Positions 44,867 through 54,205 of a DNA stretch of 64,000 nucleotides are shown in pieces. Origin of the DNA: Pseudomonas synxantha (lineage in GTDB: Bacteria; Pseudomonadota; Gammaproteobacteria; Pseudomonadales; Pseudomonadaceae); NCBI RefSeq assembly GCF_900105675.1, contig NZ_LT629786.1, positions 3,286,001 to 3,350,000 on the forward strand, in the 5' to 3' direction. Below the pieces are notes generated by a model, which did not search any database, was not told the DNA's origin, and saw only the letters and a list, made by a program, of their open reading frames with translations. Position numbers and translations under genes: made by a program. Each line of letters starts with the position of its first letter. The first letter of the stretch is position 1.

Positions 44867-45823
44867 CTATGAGGCAGTAATACTGACCCAATAATCGCTA
44901 TACCGGCTGACCGCCACTGGCAGGCTGCGCTCCAGCATCTCAAGGGAGATGGGCATATCGTCCAGCGGGAACAGGCCGTTGACGCGAATTTTCGCAGCCT
45001 TGTCGTCGAGCATGACCACACCGGGCAGATAAGGCCTGAACGCCTCCGCGACCCAACTCAACGGCTTGTCATTGACTTCAAGCCAACCGCTGGCCCAGGA
45101 GCCTTCGCCCGGTTGCAGCGATGCCTCTGACAGCACGCCATGGGCATCGAACAGCAGGGAATGGGCGCCGGGCACCGCCACGTTCTCGCCATTGGGTAAA
45201 CGCAGGAGCACATCGCCTTGCAAGGTCAGCAGACGGATACCCGCCCCCTCTTCTCCTACCTGCAACCGCCCCGCCTGGCTATGCACGACCCCGACCGCCG
45301 TCGCGATCTCGAAGGACGAAACAGTGTTCTCGACGATGTCCAGCAGCAGCGTGCCCTTGCGCAAGACCAACGCCCGCTGCTGGTCGAAAAAGCGCGGCAA
45401 TACGCGGCTGCGGGCGTTGAGTTCCAAGCGGCTGCCGTCGTCCAGCTGCCAGTGTCGTCGCTCGCCGGTACCGGTCGCCCACTCACCAGGCAGCCCCATG
45501 CCCGATTGCAACCAGCGTCCGAACAGCCCGGCGCCCAGGGCAACCCCGAGCACGCCGAGGCTATTGCCGATAAATCGCCTTCGACTGGAAGGCTGCTCCA
45601 GGGCACGTAGTAAAGGCGTGCTGGTACGCCCGCGCCAGGGAGAGGCTTGAACGGCCTCCAGCCCTTTGAGCAACTGATCGAACACCTGGGCATGGCGTGG
45701 TGATTGCCCACGCCACCGCTCCAGGGCGCGTTGCTGCTGGCTGTCAAACGCGCCGGACTGAATTCGCGCCATCCATTCAATCGCCTCTTCCAGCACCGGG
45801 TCGTCGCGCTCGTCCGTGCTCAT
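44867..45823 (-). CDS. FecR-family anti-sigma regulator
   Basis: A 318-residue protein with the FecR layout. A cytoplasmic N-terminal DUF4880 region (VLEEAIEWMARIQSGAF, RWRGQSPRHAQVFDQL) would bind the sigma factor. One membrane segment follows near 80-100 (RRFIGNSLGVLGVALGAGLF), then the periplasmic FecR domain (RHWQLDDGSRLELNARSRV) and a C-terminal STN-like part that should contact the receptor. Its ATG overlaps the sigma-factor stop codon by 4 bases. It transmits receptor occupancy to the sigma factor. Confidence 0.92.
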   Translation of the reverse strand: MSTDERDDPVLEEAIEWMARIQSGAFDSQQQRALERWRGQSPRHAQVFDQLLKGLEAVQASPWRGRTSTPLLRALEQPSSRRRFIGNSLGVLGVALGAGLFGRWLQSGMGLPGEWATGTGERRHWQLDDGSRLELNARSRVLPRFFDQQRALVLRKGTLLLDIVENTVSSFEIATAVGVVHSQAGRLQVGEEGAGIRLLTLQGDVLLRLPNGENVAVPGAHSLLFDAHGVLSEASLQPGEGSWASGWLEVNDKPLSWVAEAFRPYLPGVVMLDDKAAKIRVNGLFPLDDMPISLEMLERSLPVAVSRYSDYWVSITAS

Positions 45824-46335
45824 TCGGCCAGCCCCCGGTAGCAGCAGCGCAACGCCTCTTTCATCAACTGATGAATGCGCGCCTGAGACAACCCCACACG
45901 TTCACTGATCTGCAGGTAGGTCAGGCCCTCCAGTTGACTGAGCACGAACACCGTCTTGGCTTGCCCCGAGAGGCCGTCGAGCAGGCGGTCGATGGCTTGC
46001 AGGCTTTCGATGAGCATCCACTGTTCATGGGGCGAAGGGTGGACCTGATCCGGCGCCTCCGCCAGTACCTGCAGGTAGGCGCGCTCCAGATCCTTGCGCC
46101 GCCAGGTCTCGTACATCAGACGCTGGGCAATGGTCGCCAGCAGCGCCCTGGGCGAACGAATCGCCGCTGGATCCGGCAGCAACCAAACCTGCAGAAAGGC
46201 CTCCGCCGCCAAGTCCTCGGCGCTGTGGCTGCAACCGGTGTGGCGCGACAAGCGCCGGCACAACCAGCCGTAGTTCTGCTGGAACAGTTGAGCAATCAGC
46301 GTGCTCTTGAAAGGTGAAGGGCTATCCATATGCAT
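45820..46335 (-). CDS. FecI-type ECF sigma factor
   Basis: A 171-residue extracytoplasmic-function sigma factor. Region 2 contains LIAQLFQQNYGWLCRRLSRH and SAEDLAAEAFLQVWL. Region 4 contains LSGQAKTVFVLSQLEGLTYL and the helix-turn-helix ISERVGLSQARIHQLMKEAL. Two ATG codons at 46335 and 46329 can serve as start. With FecR and the STN receptor downstream it makes a complete cell-surface signalling set. Its expected target is the promoter block at 44727-44758 and possibly 52683-52714. Confidence 0.93.
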   Translation of the reverse strand: MHMDSPSPFKSTLIAQLFQQNYGWLCRRLSRHTGCSHSAEDLAAEAFLQVWLLPDPAAIRSPRALLATIAQRLMYETWRRKDLERAYLQVLAEAPDQVHPSPHEQWMLIESLQAIDRLLDGLSGQAKTVFVLSQLEGLTYLQISERVGLSQARIHQLMKEALRCCYRGLAE

Positions 46336-46408
46336 TCAGTCACTTGAGACACCCCACGCCAACGGATACGACGGTAGTGAGCTTGCCAGGTTGAAGTTCT
46401 CTCGACGG

Positions 46409-47602
46409 TCAGTCGTTTTCCTGTGTTTTGGGCAGCCGTGCCGACCACCAGCCGCACCCGGCACCGCCGAGTACCAGGGCCGCTCCCAGCCACGGCAGCA
46501 GTTGAACGGAAAAATGATCCACCACACCGGCACCGAGGAACGCCCCCAGGGCCACGCCCAACTGGATTGCACTGGTGTTGAGGCTGATCTGCACGGCTGC
46601 GGTTTCGGGGTTGAGTTGCACCAGGTACTTCTGGATCGCGGGGCCCGGCGCCATGTTGAAAATGCACCAGGTCACCACCGCCACCAGCAGCGTCAGCAGG
46701 GAAATCGTCGCAAGGGGCAACAGGCTCATCGCCAGGGCATGCAACAGCAGAAACACCACGAACGTGCGTGGCCCGGGCCACCGGTCCGCCGCGCGTCCGC
46801 CCAGCACCGCGCCCACGATGCCACCGATACCGTAGACCAGCAGCACCAGGCTGATCACGGTTTTCGACAGGCCCATGCTGCGCACCAGAAACGGCACGAT
46901 GTAGGTGTAAAGCGTGAATTGCCCGGTCATTTGCAACAGCGCCGCCCCATGGGCGAGAAAGACCTTGGCCCGCACCAGCTCCGCCCATTGCCGGGACGGC
47001 GCTATGCCGGGTGCGCCGGGAATATCCGGCAGCCACTGTGACACCAGCGGCACACTGAGCAACGCCACGCCCGCCAGCAGCAGGAACAGGCTGCGCCAAC
47101 CCCAGTACTCGCCAATCAGCGTGCCCAGGGGCACCCCCAGCACCAACGACGCCACGATGCCGGCGAACACCAGGCCGATGGCCTGCCCGCTGCGATTGGC
47201 CGGCACCAGCGCCACAGCGACGGTGATGGCGACCACCACGGTGACCGAGGCACTGGCCGCCACCAGGAGCCGGCTGAGCAGCAACAGCATGAACGTCCCC
47301 GCCGCTGCCCCGGCCAGGTTGGCTAGCACAAACACCAGCAGCGCCACCAGCAACAGGCGTCGCCTGGACACCCTGGCGCTGAGGTAGATCAATACCGGAC
47401 CGGCCAACGCATAGACCAGCGCATAGAGGCTCATCAACAAGCCGGCTTGCCCCTGGGTGACGCCGAATGTCTGGGCGAGCTGATCGAGAATCCCCGCCAC
47501 CACCAATTCAACGGTGCCGACCACAAACGCCAGGACTGCCAGTAACCATACACCGGGCGCCAGGCGGTCGCGCTCGCTTGCGGCTTCCAATGCCTTACTC
47601 AT
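46409..47602 (-). CDS. MFS efflux transporter (AraJ/DHA1 type)
   Basis: A 397-residue major facilitator with about 12 membrane segments. It begins LAPGVWLLAVLAFVVGTVEL and has LLMSLYALVYALAGPVLIYLS in the first conserved region, typical of DHA1 sugar/drug exporters such as AraJ. Its start overlaps the stop codon of the MFS gene at 47599 by 4 bases. An exporter directly coupled to an importer-type MFS suggests release of a product or by-product. It lies 73 bases before the sigma-factor gene. Confidence 0.9.
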   Translation of the reverse strand: MSKALEAASERDRLAPGVWLLAVLAFVVGTVELVVAGILDQLAQTFGVTQGQAGLLMSLYALVYALAGPVLIYLSARVSRRRLLLVALLVFVLANLAGAAAGTFMLLLLSRLLVAASASVTVVVAITVAVALVPANRSGQAIGLVFAGIVASLVLGVPLGTLIGEYWGWRSLFLLLAGVALLSVPLVSQWLPDIPGAPGIAPSRQWAELVRAKVFLAHGAALLQMTGQFTLYTYIVPFLVRSMGLSKTVISLVLLVYGIGGIVGAVLGGRAADRWPGPRTFVVFLLLHALAMSLLPLATISLLTLLVAVVTWCIFNMAPGPAIQKYLVQLNPETAAVQISLNTSAIQLGVALGAFLGAGVVDHFSVQLLPWLGAALVLGGAGCGWWSARLPKTQEND

Positions 47603-48873
47603 GGCGGTGTTGCTCCCTTGTTTGATAAACCGGTGGCGGTGTAACGATAACGGCCCAGGCCCAACAGCAATACGGTAGCCACCGAGAAGGCCGCCAGCAG
47701 CACCTGACTCGATAAGCCGTAGCCGCCCGAGCGGTCATACATCACGCCCAACACATAGGTGCCCAGGCTGATCGCGATGGCAAATGTAAACGGCTGCACC
47801 GAACCATAGATCACGCTGAAGTGGCGCAAGCCAAAATACCGCGTCAGAAAATACTGGGTAGTGCCGGTTTCACCGCCAGCACCAAGGCCGATCAGGAACA
47901 CCGCGGCCCACAGCCAGCCGTGCTGGCCGGCCTGAATCAACACCAGCATGCCCAACACCGCCAGCAATGCAAATGGCAGCGCCACCCGGGGGCTGTTGTA
48001 GCGGTCCAGTGCAAGCCCCAGCAGCGGTTGCGACACGATCATGCCCAGCCACAACGCCGACAGCACGTCTACGGCGTCTGAGCGTGTCAGGCCCTTCTCC
48101 ACCAGTAAGGGCACGCCATGGATGATCACCCCAGTGACCGCAAACACCCCCAGCAGCAAATTTGCCAGAATCAACCAGAACGTTATCCCCGCCCAGGCTT
48201 GGCGCGGTGTGCTGCCCTCGGTCGGGCGCCGCCGGCTGGATGCAGACACCACCACAGGCCGCTCGCGAAACAGCCACCACAACAGGGGCAAGGCCACCAG
48301 CCCCTCAAGCAGGCCGTAGATCAAATAGGTGGTGCGCCATCCAAACGCCTCGATACACAGGTTGCCAGCATACAACGCCAGCGGACCACCGACACCGAAA
48401 CCCAGGCCCAGCAACCCATAGGCGGCGCCCCGTCGATGATTGAACCAACCGCCGAGAATTCGCGCATAGGGAATGTTGCCCGGCGCCAGCAAACCCATCA
48501 GCAAAAACAACAGATACAACTGCCAATCGGCCCGTACCCAGGCAGTGCACGCCATGCACACCGCCAGCAGTGCCGTAAGCGGCAACACCAGCGCCCGCGC
48601 GCCCCAACGGTCCACAGCCCAGCCTTTGAACGGGCTACTCAGCGCCACCGCCAAGCCCAGCCAGGTCACCAGCAATGCCACGTGGCTGCGGTCCCAGTGC
48701 AATTCGGCGCTGATGGGGTCGATAAACAACGAGAAGCTGCTGATCACCAACCCGGTGGGGCCAACGATGACGCCGATGACACAGGCCAGCAGCACCCCCA
48801 GCGTCACCGGTGTGAACTCAGAAGCGCGTGGCTCGACCAGCGGTTCGGCCCGGCTGATGGACGTATCACTCAT
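47599..48873 (-). CDS. MFS transporter
   Basis: A 424-residue MFS protein starting MSDTSISRAEPL; the open frame continues further upstream but overlaps the flavin monooxygenase gene. It is a close paralogue of the transporter at 40686 (shared LSSPFKGWAVDRWGARALVL, APGNIPYARILGGWF, AAYGLLGLGFGVGG). Its ATG overlaps the monooxygenase stop codon by 4 bases, and its own stop codon overlaps the next MFS start. It probably imports the substrate of the neighbouring monooxygenase. Confidence 0.9.
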   Translation of the reverse strand: MSDTSISRAEPLVEPRASEFTPVTLGVLLACVIGVIVGPTGLVISSFSLFIDPISAELHWDRSHVALLVTWLGLAVALSSPFKGWAVDRWGARALVLPLTALLAVCMACTAWVRADWQLYLLFLLMGLLAPGNIPYARILGGWFNHRRGAAYGLLGLGFGVGGPLALYAGNLCIEAFGWRTTYLIYGLLEGLVALPLLWWLFRERPVVVSASSRRRPTEGSTPRQAWAGITFWLILANLLLGVFAVTGVIIHGVPLLVEKGLTRSDAVDVLSALWLGMIVSQPLLGLALDRYNSPRVALPFALLAVLGMLVLIQAGQHGWLWAAVFLIGLGAGGETGTTQYFLTRYFGLRHFSVIYGSVQPFTFAIAISLGTYVLGVMYDRSGGYGLSSQVLLAAFSVATVLLLGLGRYRYTATGLSNKGATPP

Positions 48874-49943
48874 GAGGCCGCCCTCAGGCGCTCGATCAAC
48901 TCGCGCCGCAACTGAATATCGAGCGCACTCTCGGTGGTGGCTTCCAATTGGACAATATCGATGCCAGCCTGATGAAACGCCAGGATGTCCGAGGCGACCT
49001 TGTCGATCGTCCCGACCCGCAGGCCGGCGAACGCGCGCTCGACCACTTCGACCGCCCATTGCTGACGCCTGGCCGGGCTCAACTGCCCGAGTAGCTCGCG
49101 TTCGTTGTCCCGCGCCAACTGAGGTGAGGCACTCAGTTCCGCAGCGGGGCGCGCCAATAACAAGCCCAGGGCTGCCTCACGCCACTTTCGCGCGGTGTCA
49201 CGCGCCGCCTGTTCGGTCTCGCCGAGAATCACCTGGAAATGCTTCCAGAACTTCAAGGGGCGCCCATCGGCCAATGCCTGCAGTTTCACTTTCAGCTGAT
49301 AGGTGGCCTCAGGGCTGCTGAAGCTGCCGGCGTAGATGTCGGCAAAGCGCACCGCCAGTTGCTGGGCACTGTCCGACGAACCACCGATGGATAAGGGCGG
49401 ACGCGGCTGCTGCACCGCCGAAAAGCCGCTGCCGGCGTTCTCGAGCCGATAGAACTCGCCCGCATAATCGAAGGGCTCGGAACTGGCCAGGGTGCGGGTG
49501 AAGATATCCAGGTATTCGAAGGCTCGCCGATAGCGTTGCTCCTTGTCGGCAAAATCACCGTCGCGGCGCACATCGGCGTCGCTGGAGCCGATCACCACAT
49601 GCACCGCCGCACGTCCCTGGGACAAACGGTCCAGGGTCGCCAGGGAGCGTGCCGCGACGGTGGGTTGAGTGACTCCTGGACGGTGGGCCACGGTCACCCG
49701 CAGTGTGTCGGTAGACGACAAGGCGTAACCGGCCACCAGCCAGGGGTCCGGCCACGCGCTGGCCACGGTCACCAAGGCACTGTCCAGGCCATCGGCCTCC
49801 TCCAACCGGGCTTTCTGCTGAATATCGAAGGGGCATACCGGGCGACTGCGCAGGTCGGGCAGGAAACGCCCGGCCTGGCGTTCAAACACCGTGTCACCGG
49901 CGACGGCACAGGCACGCACGCCGCCGCGCAATTCAATGGACAT
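48870..49943 (-). CDS. LLM-class FMN-dependent monooxygenase (SsuD-like)
   Basis: A 357-residue bacterial-luciferase-like enzyme that would use FMNH2 and oxygen. The start MSIELRGGV at 49943 has GGAGG eight bases before it. Family patterns: ALSSTDTLRVTVAHRPGVTQ, ATLDRLSQGRAAVHVVIGSS, KEQRYRRAFEYLDIFTRTL and FYRLENAGSGF. It is nearest to alkanesulfonate-type monooxygenases, so C-S bond cleavage is one option, but nitrilotriacetate- or Baeyer-Villiger-type chemistry cannot be excluded. No flavin reductase gene is adjacent. It lies between the TonB receptor (14 bases upstream) and two MFS genes in one operon. Confidence 0.88.
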   Translation of the reverse strand: MSIELRGGVRACAVAGDTVFERQAGRFLPDLRSRPVCPFDIQQKARLEEADGLDSALVTVASAWPDPWLVAGYALSSTDTLRVTVAHRPGVTQPTVAARSLATLDRLSQGRAAVHVVIGSSDADVRRDGDFADKEQRYRRAFEYLDIFTRTLASSEPFDYAGEFYRLENAGSGFSAVQQPRPPLSIGGSSDSAQQLAVRFADIYAGSFSSPEATYQLKVKLQALADGRPLKFWKHFQVILGETEQAARDTARKWREAALGLLLARPAAELSASPQLARDNERELLGQLSPARRQQWAVEVVERAFAGLRVGTIDKVASDILAFHQAGIDIVQLEATTESALDIQLRRELIERLRAAS

Positions 49944-49957
49944 CGTGTTCACCTCCC

Positions 49958-52621
49958 CTAGAAGCTGTAGACCGCGTTCACGTAATAGAAAGCCCCGTTG
50001 AAGCTGATCTGCGAGGCATAGGTGTCGTAGTGGTTGAACCCCAGGTAAGCGCTTTCAGCGGGCAGTTTGTCGGGTTTGACGTCGAACACGTTGTTTGCAC
50101 CCACGGCCAGCGACAGTTGGCGAGTCGCGGCGTAGCGCAACTCGATGTCGGTGAGGTACTTGGGGGAGTTCTCGAAATGGTTGAACTCGGTGGTGGAGTA
50201 CGCATTGGGCCCGGTGTAATAGTCCAGTTCAGAGATGGTTTTGCTGTAGCGCGTCTCGCGTACGGTCAGGCCCCATTTATCGCGACTCCAATTGGCTTCC
50301 AGGGACACCTGGCTACGGGGTGTGGAACTGGTGATCCAGGCCTGTTGCTGATCGTTGAGCAGCGGCCGGCCGTCGCTGCCGATGTGGTTTTTCAGCAGCT
50401 TGGTGCGGTTGAAGTTGGCGCCCAGGCGCCAGTCGATCTGGCCCCAGCCGTCGAGCCGGGTCAGGTAGGTGGCCGTGATGTCGACACCGTGGGTGCGGGT
50501 GTCGGCGCCATTGGTCATGTAGTGAGTGCTTACCGAGGCCAGGCCCGACGGCACCGAAATGCCGCCGGCACGTAGCGCGTCGATGGCTTGCTGGCCCGAG
50601 TAGGTGCCGCCGTCGACGATACGGTCACGCAGGGTGATCTGGTACGCGTCGATGGCGATATTCAAGTCGCTCAGCGGGTTGAGCACCAACCCCAGGTTGT
50701 AGTTGATCGACTTCTCGGGCTTGAGGTCCTCGGCTCCCAGCATCTTGGCCGCCGCCGAGTTGGCGGCGAGCAACCCGGTGGCAATCGTCGGCGAGACCCC
50801 AAGGCTGGTATAGTTCTCCTGGGCCAGGGACGGCGCACGAAACCCGGAACTGACACTGGCCCGCAGGCCCACCTGGGGGTTGAAATCGTACCGGGTCGAG
50901 AGCTTGCCGTTGGTGGTACTGCCAAAGTCGCTGTAATGCTCGTAACGGGCCGCCGTCGCCACTTGCCATTGCTCGGTCAGGTGGGTGGAGAGGTCCAGGT
51001 AGCCGCCCAGCACGTCCCGCGTCCACTGCCCGGCAGTGGCGGGTGCCTGGCCGGGCAAGGCTTTGGAGCCGCCGTTGTAGTAGGAGTAGTAATCGCCGGC
51101 GCCAACCTTATACAGGTCGCGGCGCTGCTCCAGCCCCCAGGAAAAGTTCAGCGGCTTGGGCAGCAGCGCCACGTCGAAGGCACGGCGCAGGTCCAGGTTG
51201 TTGGCCCATTGGGTGACCTTGTATTCGGCCAGGTCAAACTTGCGCGGGGTGGTGCCGGTTTCGTTGTACAGCGCGAGGTTCACCGAGTGGTCCATTCCGA
51301 TATCGGGCTTGTCGGCGCCGTAGGTGGAGCTCAGGTCCCAGTCCCAGTCACCGAACAGTTCCACGCCGCGCAGGCCGGCGGTGAGGGAATAGTCGTCCTC
51401 ATCACTGGTGATGCGTGGCGTAAAGCCGTTGGGGTAAATGGTCGGCACCAGTGTGGGCAACTGGTAGATCTGCGCCGACGACACCGTGCGATGGGTGTAG
51501 GTCGCGAAGCTGTAGAAATCCAGCTGGTCGGTCAGCGCCGCCCCTGTGTTGAACGCCAGGGCCTGGCGATGCACGGCCGGGTCGCCAATGGAGGGGTTGC
51601 CGTAATGCCCGGTACGCTCGTCGATGCCGGCGCGGATCGTACTCTTTTGCTCGCGGAACTCGGCGCTGAGATTCAGATAGCCGGTCTCCCCCACCCGGTA
51701 GCCGTTGTTCACCGCCCCGCCCTGGGAAAAGCCGTCACCCGCGCCGTACTGGCCAGCGTTGTAAGAGACCAACCCGCCGTGGTCGGCCGAGCGCAGAATG
51801 ATGTTGATCACCCCGGCAATGGCATCGGAGCCGTATTGGGCCGAGGCGCCGTCGCGCAGTACTTCGATGTGGTCGATGGCGGCCATGGGGATGGTATCCA
51901 GGTCGACCCCGGTGGAACCACTCTGCAAGCCGCCGCTGACGTTAATATTGGCCGTCTCGTGGCGACGCTTGCCATTGACCAGCACCAGTACATGGTTGGG
52001 GCTCAGGCCCCGCAGGGACTGCGCGTTGGTCAGCGCCGAAGCGTTGTAGGCCTGGGCCTGGCGCGACAACGAGGGCAATAACTTGATCAAGGCTTCGCGC
52101 ACATTGTGGGTGCCGGTCTGGCGCAATTGCTCGTTGGAGACCACGTCAATCGGGCTCAGGCTGTCAGTGGCCTTGACGTCGGCCTGGCGAGTCCCGGTCA
52201 CCACCACGGTGGCCAGGGTTCCCGCCGAGGTGGCGAGGGTTGAGGTGGTGGGCTGCGGCGCCTGGGAGGCCACCGTGTGCAAGGTCAATACGCCGGAGGC
52301 GTTGCGGCTGAAACCCAGGCCGCTGCCGCGCAAGGCTTGCTCCAGGGCCTGGTCCATGCTCAACGAGCCTTTGATGGCAGGCCCCGACAACCCCTGCACC
52401 CGCGCCTGATCAAACGAGATCGGCGTGCGGCTCTGGCGGACGATGCTCAGCAGCACCTGAGACAAATCCCCCGCCGGAATATCAAAAGACAACACCTGAA
52501 CCTTGCCCGCCGGCGCGGCAGGTTGGGCCCAGAGGGGCTCAACCGCCATCAGGCAGGTAAAGCCCACAGCCCAGATCATGGGAGTACGGTGCAAACAGGA
52601 TGGACGTTCAATGGACATCAT
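49958..52621 (-). CDS. TonB-dependent receptor with STN domain
   Basis: An 887-residue paralogue of the receptor at 42003, alike over the whole length. The start MMSIERPSCLHR lies behind AGGGTAAG. The signal peptide ends near PLWAQ. The STN domain is SFDIPAGDLSQVLLSIVRQS, the plug reads LATVVVTGTRQADVKATDSL and VLRDGASAQYGSDAIAGVIN, and the barrel ends in FYYVNAVYSF. It heads an operon with the flavin monooxygenase and two MFS transporters. Its promoter block overlaps the end of the methyltransferase gene upstream. The ligand is unknown. Confidence 0.93.
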   Translation of the reverse strand: MMSIERPSCLHRTPMIWAVGFTCLMAVEPLWAQPAAPAGKVQVLSFDIPAGDLSQVLLSIVRQSRTPISFDQARVQGLSGPAIKGSLSMDQALEQALRGSGLGFSRNASGVLTLHTVASQAPQPTTSTLATSAGTLATVVVTGTRQADVKATDSLSPIDVVSNEQLRQTGTHNVREALIKLLPSLSRQAQAYNASALTNAQSLRGLSPNHVLVLVNGKRRHETANINVSGGLQSGSTGVDLDTIPMAAIDHIEVLRDGASAQYGSDAIAGVINIILRSADHGGLVSYNAGQYGAGDGFSQGGAVNNGYRVGETGYLNLSAEFREQKSTIRAGIDERTGHYGNPSIGDPAVHRQALAFNTGAALTDQLDFYSFATYTHRTVSSAQIYQLPTLVPTIYPNGFTPRITSDEDDYSLTAGLRGVELFGDWDWDLSSTYGADKPDIGMDHSVNLALYNETGTTPRKFDLAEYKVTQWANNLDLRRAFDVALLPKPLNFSWGLEQRRDLYKVGAGDYYSYYNGGSKALPGQAPATAGQWTRDVLGGYLDLSTHLTEQWQVATAARYEHYSDFGSTTNGKLSTRYDFNPQVGLRASVSSGFRAPSLAQENYTSLGVSPTIATGLLAANSAAAKMLGAEDLKPEKSINYNLGLVLNPLSDLNIAIDAYQITLRDRIVDGGTYSGQQAIDALRAGGISVPSGLASVSTHYMTNGADTRTHGVDITATYLTRLDGWGQIDWRLGANFNRTKLLKNHIGSDGRPLLNDQQQAWITSSTPRSQVSLEANWSRDKWGLTVRETRYSKTISELDYYTGPNAYSTTEFNHFENSPKYLTDIELRYAATRQLSLAVGANNVFDVKPDKLPAESAYLGFNHYDTYASQISFNGAFYYVNAVYSF

Positions 52622-52682
52622 CAACTTACCCTAAGGGAATCACGTACCTGTGAGTGCAAATGGCCCAGGGCTTTTTCAGCAG

Positions 52683-52714
52683 CGATCCAGACTGTTTATT
52701 CATAAGGTTATGCC
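52683..52714 (-). promoter_or_regulatory. Conserved promoter block upstream of receptor 2
   Basis: On the minus strand GGCATAACCTTAT is followed by GAATAAACAGTCTGGATCG. It is nearly identical to 44727-44758 and at the same distance from its start codon. It overlaps the methyltransferase stop codon at 52708, so the receptor operon can be controlled separately from the oxygenase operon. Confidence 0.6.
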
Positions 52715-53562
52715 CCACTTTTTTCCGCACGTCGTACACAGCGCCAGACGCTGACGGGGATGTCTGTCACATGCCCCTGGCGCGCCATGCGTTGTTCGGC
52801 GATGGCGCCCAGGCGGGCAAAGAACTCCTCGATTCGTTCCGGTGGCACCAACGGGCTGAAATAGGTGCCAAAGGTAGCGGCGTGAAAGCGCTGATATTCC
52901 TCGATGCTGTGGATCCGCAGCGCCGCCGAGCGACTGGCAATCGAACGCACCTGAAAATGGCGCTGCACCAGTGCTTCCAGCGCCACCCGTGGTCGGGTAC
53001 GCATGCCCATCGGCAGTACCGCCGCTTCGGCGAAATGCGCCTGCACGTGCCCCGGCGTGACCAGTTTCATCGCCAGCAGTGCCTCGGCTACCAACTCATC
53101 CTCACCGCCCAACCCTTGCTGCGAAACGGGGTGATGAGACGTGAAGAGAAACACGCCCTGTTCACCCAGATGCCGTGCCACCCACTGGAACAACCTGTCC
53201 TCATGGGGATACAACCAATGCAGGACAGCAGTCATGCTTATCAGGTCAAAACGCTGCTCCAGCGCGGGCAGGTCCAGCAGGTCGCCCTGCTGCAACACCA
53301 CCTCGGCCGGGACATGGCGTAATTGCTCGCGCGCCAGGTCCAGGCGCAACTGCGAACGCTCGATGCCCCACACCTGCTCCAGGCTCGGCCAGCGCTCCAC
53401 GGCCCCCTGCAGCAGCGAACCGATGCCGCAACCCAGGTCGAGCAAACGTCTGGGCTGGATCTGTGCACGCCCCAGGACCCAGTCCTGGTCACGCAACTGC
53501 AAGAGTTGGCTGGAGGTTTCATAACCGGCCAGGGTACGGGCTTGCTCAATGATCGTGCTCAT
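52708..53562 (-). CDS. Class I SAM-dependent methyltransferase
   Basis: A 284-residue methyltransferase starting MSTIIEQARTLAGYE. Motif I is RLLDLGCGIGSLL, the acidic ribose-binding residue is in VWGIERSQ, and QQGDLLDLP and FDLISMTAVLHWL follow. The C-terminal part has no further recognisable domain. The methyl acceptor is unknown; small-molecule O-, N- or S-methylation fits the operon better than RNA or protein methylation. The gene overlaps the preceding one by 17 bases and is the last of the oxygenase/asparagine synthase operon. Confidence 0.9.
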   Translation of the reverse strand: MSTIIEQARTLAGYETSSQLLQLRDQDWVLGRAQIQPRRLLDLGCGIGSLLQGAVERWPSLEQVWGIERSQLRLDLAREQLRHVPAEVVLQQGDLLDLPALEQRFDLISMTAVLHWLYPHEDRLFQWVARHLGEQGVFLFTSHHPVSQQGLGGEDELVAEALLAMKLVTPGHVQAHFAEAAVLPMGMRTRPRVALEALVQRHFQVRSIASRSAALRIHSIEEYQRFHAATFGTYFSPLVPPERIEEFFARLGAIAEQRMARQGHVTDIPVSVWRCVRRAEKSGA

Positions 53563-54205
53563 GCTCGACGACTCCTGCGTGAATGAGGCTTTCCTTGGTA
53601 ATGGTCCATTCGCAGCCATGGCCCTGTTCGTCGGCCAGCAACGTCCAGCGGGCGTCACACCCCTTGGCATGGACCAGCGAAGACAGCAACTTGGTGCAAT
53701 AGGTGCAAGCCGACTTCAAGGTGATTGGCACGCCGTTGGCTCGGGCACGCTCGCGGTAGTCCCAGATTCCGCAGTGGTGCACCTTGAACAGACTGGCGTC
53801 GGGGGCGACCTGGCGAATCTCGAAACGCGTGCCGTAGAGCGAAGCCTGTCGCCCCAGGCGTTCTGCCGCCGCAGCGGGTTCACCCTGGCCGGCAGGCTCC
53901 AGGGCGCGATACACCTGGCCGGTGGCGGCCGCCCAGGCATCCAGGTCGTAAAACTGCTTGCGCTGCACGATGAATTGTTCGATCAACGCCTGGGTGCGGA
54001 AAAACACCGCCTGCCACTCGGTACTGCCGGCGCCCAAGGCGGGCGGCAAGTCGCGGAAGATCCGCCCGGTGACGTCAACCCAGTCGGCGAGGTCCTGCGC
54101 CCGATGTTCCTGGATCAGGTAGGCCGTCATCGCGCTGTGGGCCTCAAACAGACGCTGACGCCACAGCGCACCTTGCTCGGCTGGCGTCAGGGGTGCCGCA
54201 CTCAT
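53546..54205 (-). CDS. L-2-amino-thiazoline-4-carboxylate hydrolase-like protein
   Basis: A 219-residue soluble protein starting MSAAPLTPAEQGALW. Its C-terminal part has a Cys/His-rich core: FKVHHCGIWDYRERARANGV, then SACTYCTKLLSSLVHAKGC and GHGCEWTITK. This resembles the ATC_hydrolase family, which opens a thiazoline ring on the way to cysteine; the match is from memory and moderate. The C-terminal HEHDH could bind metal. The start overlaps the hydrolase stop codon upstream by 4 bases. If the family call is right, the substrate may contain sulfur and nitrogen. Confidence 0.5.
   Translation of the reverse strand: MSAAPLTPAEQGALWRQRLFEAHSAMTAYLIQEHRAQDLADWVDVTGRIFRDLPPALGAGSTEWQAVFFRTQALIEQFIVQRKQFYDLDAWAAATGQVYRALEPAGQGEPAAAAERLGRQASLYGTRFEIRQVAPDASLFKVHHCGIWDYRERARANGVPITLKSACTYCTKLLSSLVHAKGCDARWTLLADEQGHGCEWTITKESLIHAGVVEHEHDH

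Noticed and set aside
42003-52621. Siderophore biosynthesis locus
   Set aside because: FecI/FecR and TonB receptors suggest iron uptake, but there are no NRPS or NIS synthetase genes. The operons instead carry a flavin monooxygenase and MFS importers.
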